Shown piece by piece: positions 15,478 to 18,509 of a DNA stretch of 18,509 nucleotides. Within the stretch, counting starts at the first letter, position 1, and each line of letters starts with the position of its first letter. The stretch is from Gemmatimonas sp. UBA7669 (GTDB taxonomy: Bacteria; Gemmatimonadota; Gemmatimonadetes; Gemmatimonadales; Gemmatimonadaceae), in the NCBI RefSeq assembly GCF_002483225.1, contig NZ_DLHL01000031.1:1249-19757 (forward strand). The letters run 5' to 3'. A program made the position numbers and the translations under genes. The notes under the pieces were generated by a model. It was not told the DNA's origin. It ran no database searches and was given only the letters and a program-made list of their open reading frames with translations.

Positions 15478-15783
15478 ATGAGCATGACCGGCAAGGCGCG
15501 CGCGGAGCTGCGCGCCGAAGCACATCACCTCAGCGTGCAGGTTCACGTCGGCCATGCCGGCGTGACCGACGCGCTGCTGACCAGTCTGAGCGATGTTCTG
15601 CGCACGCACGAATTGGTGAAGGTGCAGGTGGCCAAGGGCGGCGAACTCTCCGCCAAGGACGCCGCCAACGATCTGGCGCAGCGCCTCGGCGCCGAGGTCG
15701 TGCAGGTCATCGGCCGCACATTCACCATCTACCGCCACAATCCGGACCTCAAGCGGGGAGAACTGCCCCCCTGGCGGCGCTGA
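15478..15783 (+). CDS. CRS1-YhbY domain RNA-binding protein
   Basis: 101 residues matching the YhbY family, a KH-like single-domain protein associated with pre-50S ribosomal subunits. Characteristic elements are RAELRAEAHHLSVQVHVGHAG, then the helix DALLTSLSDVLRTHELVKVQV, and the end VVQVIGRTFTIYRHN. ATG at 15478 (a second Met two codons later is possible), preceded by ggacgggac as a weak Shine-Dalgarno. It follows the M23 gene by 43 bases and may share its transcript. Role in ribosome assembly is family knowledge, not visible here. Confidence 0.9.
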   Translation: MSMTGKARAELRAEAHHLSVQVHVGHAGVTDALLTSLSDVLRTHELVKVQVAKGGELSAKDAANDLAQRLGAEVVQVIGRTFTIYRHNPDLKRGELPPWRR

Positions 15784-15816
15784 CCGCCGCCGGCCCCTCG
15801 CATTCCCGACAGCGCT

Positions 15817-15836
15817 TGTGACGGCTGCCCGTCACA
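15817..15836 (+). terminator. Hairpin tgtgacgg-ctgc-ccgtcaca
   Basis: Perfect 8-base inverted repeat with a four-base loop, 34 bases after the yhbY-like stop and about 64 bases before the ferredoxin ATG. No clear T-run follows (gtatcttgag). It is either a weak terminator or an operator of the ferredoxin gene. The half-sites resemble tgtga/tcaca of CRP-type sites, but the 10-base spacing is not the usual six. Confidence 0.45.
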
Positions 15837-15899
15837 GTATCTTGAGCTGCAAGCGGACCCAACTCTTTTCCGGTCGCGTCTGACCCGAGCCTCGCTCCC

Positions 15900-16163
<264 letters not shown>

Positions 16164-16208
16164 GCTCGCTCTTCGCGTCTCAAGTCAACGCGGTACCAGG
16201 AGTACGCG

Positions 16209-16247
16209 ACGCAAAACGGCGACCCGCATTGGGTCGCCGTTTTGCGT
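16209..16247. terminator. Bidirectional terminator between ferredoxin and methyltransferase-like gene
   Basis: Perfect 17-base inverted repeat, acgcaaaacggcgaccc (16209-16225) and its exact complement (16231-16247), around a gcatt loop. The four A and four T bases inside the stem give a T-run on each strand. It lies 45 bases after the ferredoxin stop and 28 bases beyond the end of the convergent gene, so it can serve both. Confidence 0.85.
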
Positions 16248-16274
16248 TGTACCGGTGTGCAATGTTGTCGTCGC

Positions 16275-16892
16275 TCAGTCGAGATATCGGGCCTTGAGCA
16301 GGAAGGCGCCAATGAGCGCGATGTACTGCAAAATGGTGGAGCGCTCGCTCCACATGGCCTCGGCCCAGTCGTGCGGTCCACTGGTGGAGCCTTTGGGCGG
16401 CCGGCCGAACCAGCGCGGGGTGCGCTTCTTGTAGTCGAGATATTCCTGCCCGAAGATGGACTCGAGCACGCCTTCTTCGTAGCGCACGATGAAGGTGTAC
16501 TCCACCGCGAACACAATGAGCGCCACCGGCAGGAACCAGTACACACCGCTCACCACCGTGAAGCCCATCCAGGCGAGGAAGTTGCCCACGTAGAGCGGGT
16601 TGCGGCACCAGGCAAACGCGCCGTAGGTCACGAGGCGCTGCACGTCGCGTGAGCGTCTGCGCGTTACGGTGCCCGCTGCAGCCACGCCCGCCGTGCGAAT
16701 GGCTTCACCGAGGGCCACGAGGCCAAGCCCCACCGACCACGAGGTGACGGTCTGCGCGCCGGGCACAAGCAGCGGCACGGCCAGGAACGGCACCGGCAGC
16801 CAGCCGCGATTCTTGAACAGCACTTGCCCGATGCGTGCGGCAGTGGAGCGCTCCGCCTCGGAGATGACGGGAGCGGCGGCGTTGGTTGTCAT
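16275..16892 (-). CDS. Isoprenylcysteine carboxyl methyltransferase-like integral membrane protein
   Basis: 205 residues with about four or five hydrophobic helices. The region TYGAFAWCRNPLYVGNFLAWMGF, followed by RYEEGVLESIFGQEYLDYKKRTPRW, is the SAM-binding signature of the ICMT/phospholipid methyltransferase group (RNP-Y-x-G and E-x-L-x3-FG-x-EY-x2-Y). Bacterial members methylate lipids or small thiols, but most are uncharacterised, so the substrate is unknown. ATG at 16892 overlaps the hydrolase stop by four bases (ATGA). Last gene of the three-gene minus-strand operon that ends at the shared terminator. Confidence 0.85.
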   Translation of the reverse strand: MTTNAAAPVISEAERSTAARIGQVLFKNRGWLPVPFLAVPLLVPGAQTVTSWSVGLGLVALGEAIRTAGVAAAGTVTRRRSRDVQRLVTYGAFAWCRNPLYVGNFLAWMGFTVVSGVYWFLPVALIVFAVEYTFIVRYEEGVLESIFGQEYLDYKKRTPRWFGRPPKGSTSGPHDWAEAMWSERSTILQYIALIGAFLLKARYLD

Positions 16893-17686
16893 GCCAGCGT
16901 GGAAAGAAAGTCGGAGAGAGCGTGTGTTGTCGCGGCGGGCCGTTCGAGGCAGGGGACGTGGCCCGCGCCGGCGATGATTTCGAGGCGCACCCGAGCCGCC
17001 GTCGGCAACGCTTCGGCGATGGCTCTGGCCTCCTTGATCGGCGTGAGCACATCGTCCTCGCCGACCACCACCAGCACGGGAACGCTAATCGTTCGGAGCG
17101 TCTCGCGTGAGTCCGGCCGGTCACGCAGAGCTTGGAGTGCCCCCACAATGCCCGCGACGGGCTGACGGGCCATCATGGCGCGCATGCCCGCCACTACCTC
17201 GGGGCGTCGCTCGCGTGTGGTGGCGCCCACCATGCCCTGGATCTGCGCTTCCGCAATGGCGCGCGCGCCGTCGCGGCGCACGACGGCGGCCAGTTCATCG
17301 CGTTTCGCACGGGCCTCCTCGCTGTCGGCGCCTGCCTTGGTATCACAGAACACGAAGGCCTTCACGCGATCCGGGTGCCGTCGCCAGAGCGCCATGGCCA
17401 CATAGCCACCCATGGAGAGGCCGCACACCACGGCCCGCTCGATCTGCAACGCGTCGAGCAGGGCAATCACGTCGTCGGCATACTGATCGACCGAAAAGGG
17501 ACCGTGGGTGGACGAATGGCCAAACCCCCGGAGATCCGGCACGATGCAGCGCGCCTGGGACGCGAGCGCAAGTCGTTGGGCGTTCCAGAGGTTTCGATCA
17601 TGCGGAAATCCATGCAGAAACACGACCGGCAGGCCCTCGCCACTGTCGTCATAGCCCATGCGGAAATCGCCCAGCTGTGCGATCAT
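16889..17686 (-). CDS. Alpha/beta hydrolase
   Basis: 265 residues from ATG 17686, where GGAGG lies about 9 bases upstream and the ATG overlaps the transporter stop (ATGA). The frame stays open further upstream, but that part is in the shadow of the transporter. Fold landmarks are VVFLHGFPHDRNLW (oxyanion region), PDLRGFGHSS, nucleophile Ser91 in CGLSMGG, an acid in VGEDDVLTP, and the final His in GAGHVPCLE. A cap domain lies between. This is the general esterase/epoxide-hydrolase/lyase-like group; substrate not assignable. Cytosolic, no signal peptide. Confidence 0.9.
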   Translation of the reverse strand: MIAQLGDFRMGYDDSGEGLPVVFLHGFPHDRNLWNAQRLALASQARCIVPDLRGFGHSSTHGPFSVDQYADDVIALLDALQIERAVVCGLSMGGYVAMALWRRHPDRVKAFVFCDTKAGADSEEARAKRDELAAVVRRDGARAIAEAQIQGMVGATTRERRPEVVAGMRAMMARQPVAGIVGALQALRDRPDSRETLRTISVPVLVVVGEDDVLTPIKEARAIAEALPTAARVRLEIIAGAGHVPCLERPAATTHALSDFLSTLA

Positions 17687-18509
17687 GTGCTGCCCTCCGC
17701 TTCCCGTTCGTGTGCGGCCTCGACCTTGAGCATGGCCCGCTCCACGGCGCGCTCGCGCTCGGCACGCATGCGCAGCGGTACCAGCACGGCTGCGGTCACG
17801 GGCACGGCCACCATGAGCCCGAGGAAGCCAAAAACCAGCGTCATCAGCGTCTGCGCGACCAGCGTGATGGCGGGCGGCAGGTCCATCTCCCCACGCATGA
17901 GGAAGGGAATGAGCAGGTTGTTCTCGAGGAACTGGATACCCCAGTACGCAATGACGACGAACAGCGCCTTTTCCGGGGAGTCGACGAAGGCCATGAGCAC
18001 GGCCGGGACCGCACTCAGAATCGGGCCCACGGTGGGAATGAACTCCATGAGTCCGGCGATGAAGGCCAGGGCAAACGCCGCCTTCACGTCGAGCACGAGC
18101 AACACGATCATGCTCACCACGCCAATCACCACCATGGCGATGAGCTGGGTGACGAGCCATTTCCGCAGCACGGTGGCGATTTCTGCCAGCACTTCGCGCA
18201 CATAGGCGCGTGACGTGGCCGGCACCACCGCAATCAGCCATTCGCGATACACCTTGGGTTCAGCCCCGATGTACATGGCGAGAAACACCAGCAGCACGAA
18301 CGCGGTGAGTGCGGCGAGGGTGTTGGAGACGAACGAGAACAGATACTTGGAGGCCGTACCGAGCCCGTCGCTCAGGCGGCGCTTGATGCGATCCGTGGGC
18401 GTTTCCGCGAGGCTGGTATCGGCCGCCGTTGCAGCCCCGGCCGGCCTTGCCGACCCGGCGCCCGGGGCGGGGCGGGTGCCCGGGGGGGTGGGGCTGGCGG
18501 CCGTGCTGT
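17683..18509 (-). CDS. AI-2E family transporter, N-terminus beyond the window
   Basis: The reading frame is open to the window edge, so only the C-terminal part (about 275 residues) is seen. The portion from DRIKRRLSDGLG through LAMYIGAEPKVYREW, then VLRKWLVTQLIAMVVIGVVS, FALAFIAGLMEFIPTVGPILSAVPAVL, YWGIQFLENNLLIPFLM and TLVFGFLGLMVAVPVTA is the AI-2E exporter/TqsA family (PF01594), with the FIPxxGPxL signature. Some members export quorum signals, others ions, so the substrate is unknown. Upstream of the conserved part lies a Pro/Ala/Gly-rich low-complexity segment (about 40 residues, 18380-18509), unusual for this family. The stop overlaps the hydrolase start. Confidence 0.88.
   Translation of the reverse strand, partial: STAASPTPPGTRPAPGAGSARPAGAATAADTSLAETPTDRIKRRLSDGLGTASKYLFSFVSNTLAALTAFVLLVFLAMYIGAEPKVYREWLIAVVPATSRAYVREVLAEIATVLRKWLVTQLIAMVVIGVVSMIVLLVLDVKAAFALAFIAGLMEFIPTVGPILSAVPAVLMAFVDSPEKALFVVIAYWGIQFLENNLLIPFLMRGEMDLPPAITLVAQTLMTLVFGFLGLMVAVPVTAAVLVPLRMRAERERAVERAMLKVEAAHEREAEGST

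Noticed and set aside
14160..15494. 444-codon minus-strand frame opposite the ACP-like and M23 genes
   Set aside because: It runs against two genes with recognisable domains, and its translation is low-complexity Arg/Gly/His-rich without motifs.
15817..15836. CRP/FNR binding site
   Set aside because: Half-sites tgtga and tcaca are 10 bases apart, not six; a simple hairpin is the better reading.
17687..18241. N-terminal extension of the alpha/beta hydrolase frame
   Set aside because: The extension is a shadow of the AI-2E transporter; the ATG at 17686 has a strong GGAGG and a stop-start overlap.

Overview
The window is GC-rich, densely packed chromosomal DNA, most likely from a member of the Gemmatimonadota. 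This is inferred from several traits: frequent GTG starts, many ATGA/GTGA stop-start overlaps, secreted proteins whose signal peptides end before an A-Q junction, and a tandem set of short CarboxypepD_reg plus TonB-plug-like proteins of a kind typical of that phylum. I see no tRNA, rRNA, insertion sequence, phage gene or CRISPR array. No gene-free stretch exceeds 300 bases.

Layout. (1) 1-2605, minus strand: a three-gene operon encoding a VTT/YqaA-like membrane protein, an HD-domain nucleotidase-like hydrolase and tRNA-guanine transglycosylase (tgt). A dispersed hairpin repeat follows tgt. (2) 2640-4223: a divergently transcribed lipoprotein of the phosphodiester glycosidase (NAGPA) family, and a convergent YciI-like protein. 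(3) 4296-6795, minus: three tandem paralogues, each a secreted carboxypeptidase-regulatory-like domain fused to a TonB plug-like domain with no beta-barrel. (4) 7051-14114, minus: a full SUF iron-sulfur assembly operon in the order sufR, sufB, sufC, sufD, sufU, Rieske ferredoxin, sufS, second sufU-like gene. The three wide gaps inside it each hold a long gapless imperfect palindrome. (5) 14334-16163, plus: a membrane-anchored protein that resembles acyl carrier protein but lacks the phosphopantetheine serine, an M23 peptidase, a CRS1-YhbY RNA-binding protein, and a seven-iron ferredoxin ending in a strong bidirectional terminator. (6) 16275-18509, minus: a translationally coupled set of AI-2E family transporter (cut by the window edge), alpha/beta hydrolase and isoprenylcysteine-methyltransferase-like membrane protein.

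How the genes work together. The SUF block is the clearest system. SufS extracts sulfur from cysteine, SufU accepts it, the SufB-C-D complex builds the cluster, and the SufR-like protein (HTH plus four C-terminal cysteines) should sense cluster status and repress the operon. Its promoter is a good TTGACC-18-TATATT whose predicted start falls on the ATG itself. Two SufU-type proteins with complete cysteine sets in one operon is unusual.

The less ordinary items are: the palindrome family placed just after stop codons inside the suf operon; a second hairpin repeat family at the ends of tgt and the last suf gene; the serine-less ACP-like protein; the plug-only triplet, whose two domains diverge at different rates; a TGT whose base-specificity pocket looks more like eukaryotic queuine enzymes; and an M23 lipoprotein whose best start appears to be CTG. 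No wholly new multi-gene system is demonstrated by the sequence alone.
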